Assembly: GCA_947253625.1 (NCBI GenBank)
Contig: CAMYAB010000011.1
Span: 1 to 57,775 of the forward strand
Length of the DNA stretch: 57,775 nucleotides
Direction of reading: 5' to 3'
From: an uncultured Porphyromonadaceae bacterium
Lineage (GTDB): Bacteria; Bacteroidota; Bacteroidia; Bacteroidales; Porphyromonadaceae
Below the pieces are notes generated by a model. The model had not been told where the DNA came from. It made no database searches and worked only from the letters and a program-made list of their open reading frames with translations. A program made the position numbers and the translations under genes. Below are positions 57,775-57,775 of this stretch, piece after piece (position 1 is the stretch's first letter; each line of letters opens with the position of its first letter).

Positions 57775-57775
57775 C

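Overview
The window looks like a chromosomal segment of a Bacteroidales bacterium close to Porphyromonas. Signs of this are the fused LpxC-FabZ protein, the three-gene SdhC/FrdA/FrdB operon, an S46 dipeptidyl-peptidase, the DUF4271-hemD-rnpA-yidD-tatD gene order, and repeated TAnnTTTG promoter elements, often with a TTG-type element 19-20 bases upstream. Most of the window is fairly GC-rich by eye; the first ~8.3 kb is visibly more AT-rich. I cannot name a species.

Layout. (1) 1-8.3 kb, minus strand: a type I restriction-modification operon (XRE regulator, hsdR, hsdM, a YhcG/DUF1016 nuclease-like gene, an Abi_C gene, hsdS). At the left edge a second, opposite-strand hsdS half-gene is joined to hsdS through a 33-bp inverted repeat, which makes this an invertible specificity switch. 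(2) 8.7-15.7 kb, minus: DPP7-type peptidase, polysaccharide flippase, RuvB, RNase R. (3) 16.3-19.5 kb, plus: a large metzincin lipoprotein and a small outer-membrane protein. (4) 19.9-23.4 kb: fumarate reductase/succinate dehydrogenase operon. (5) 23.8-27.2 kb: ybeY, DUF4271, hemD, rnpA, yidD, tatD. (6) 27.2-28.7 kb, minus: YtxH/holin-like envelope genes. (7) 29.2-35.0 kb, plus: prmA-pfkA-HAD/hotdog fusion, then pheS-nth-CBM9-like. (8) 35.2-35.4 kb: two tRNA-Leu genes. (9) 35.6-39.9 kb: DUF488, flavodiiron protein, nagB, sialidase. (10) 40.4-44.3 kb: small His-rich secreted protein, TonB-dependent receptor and lipoprotein, probably one uptake locus. (11) 44.4-51.1 kb: yceD-rpmF, gyrA, a TPR protein and an IMP dehydrogenase of the Tritrichomonas type. 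(12) 51.2-56.8 kb, minus: pyrF-lpxD-lpxC/fabZ-lpxA-pRiA4b-like-miaA. (13) Right edge, minus: a lipocalin-like protein with a Lys/Glu/Pro repeat region, cut by the window end.

Two non-genic patterns stand out. One is a ~112-bp dispersed element made of four 22-bp units plus a conserved tail, present in four intergenic gaps (16.0, 29.0, 40.1 and 57.0 kb). The other is a set of related hairpins with a GGGTGYGYC stem (8.6, 23.4, 40.0 kb).

The core genes point to an anaerobic, fumarate-respiring, peptide- and glycan-scavenging lifestyle: DPP7, metalloprotease and sialidase outside the cytoplasm, NagB feeding amino sugars into glycolysis through PfkA, and a flavodiiron protein against oxygen. The best candidates for something not fully described are the invertible hsdS locus with two embedded defence-type genes and the 22-bp repeat element.
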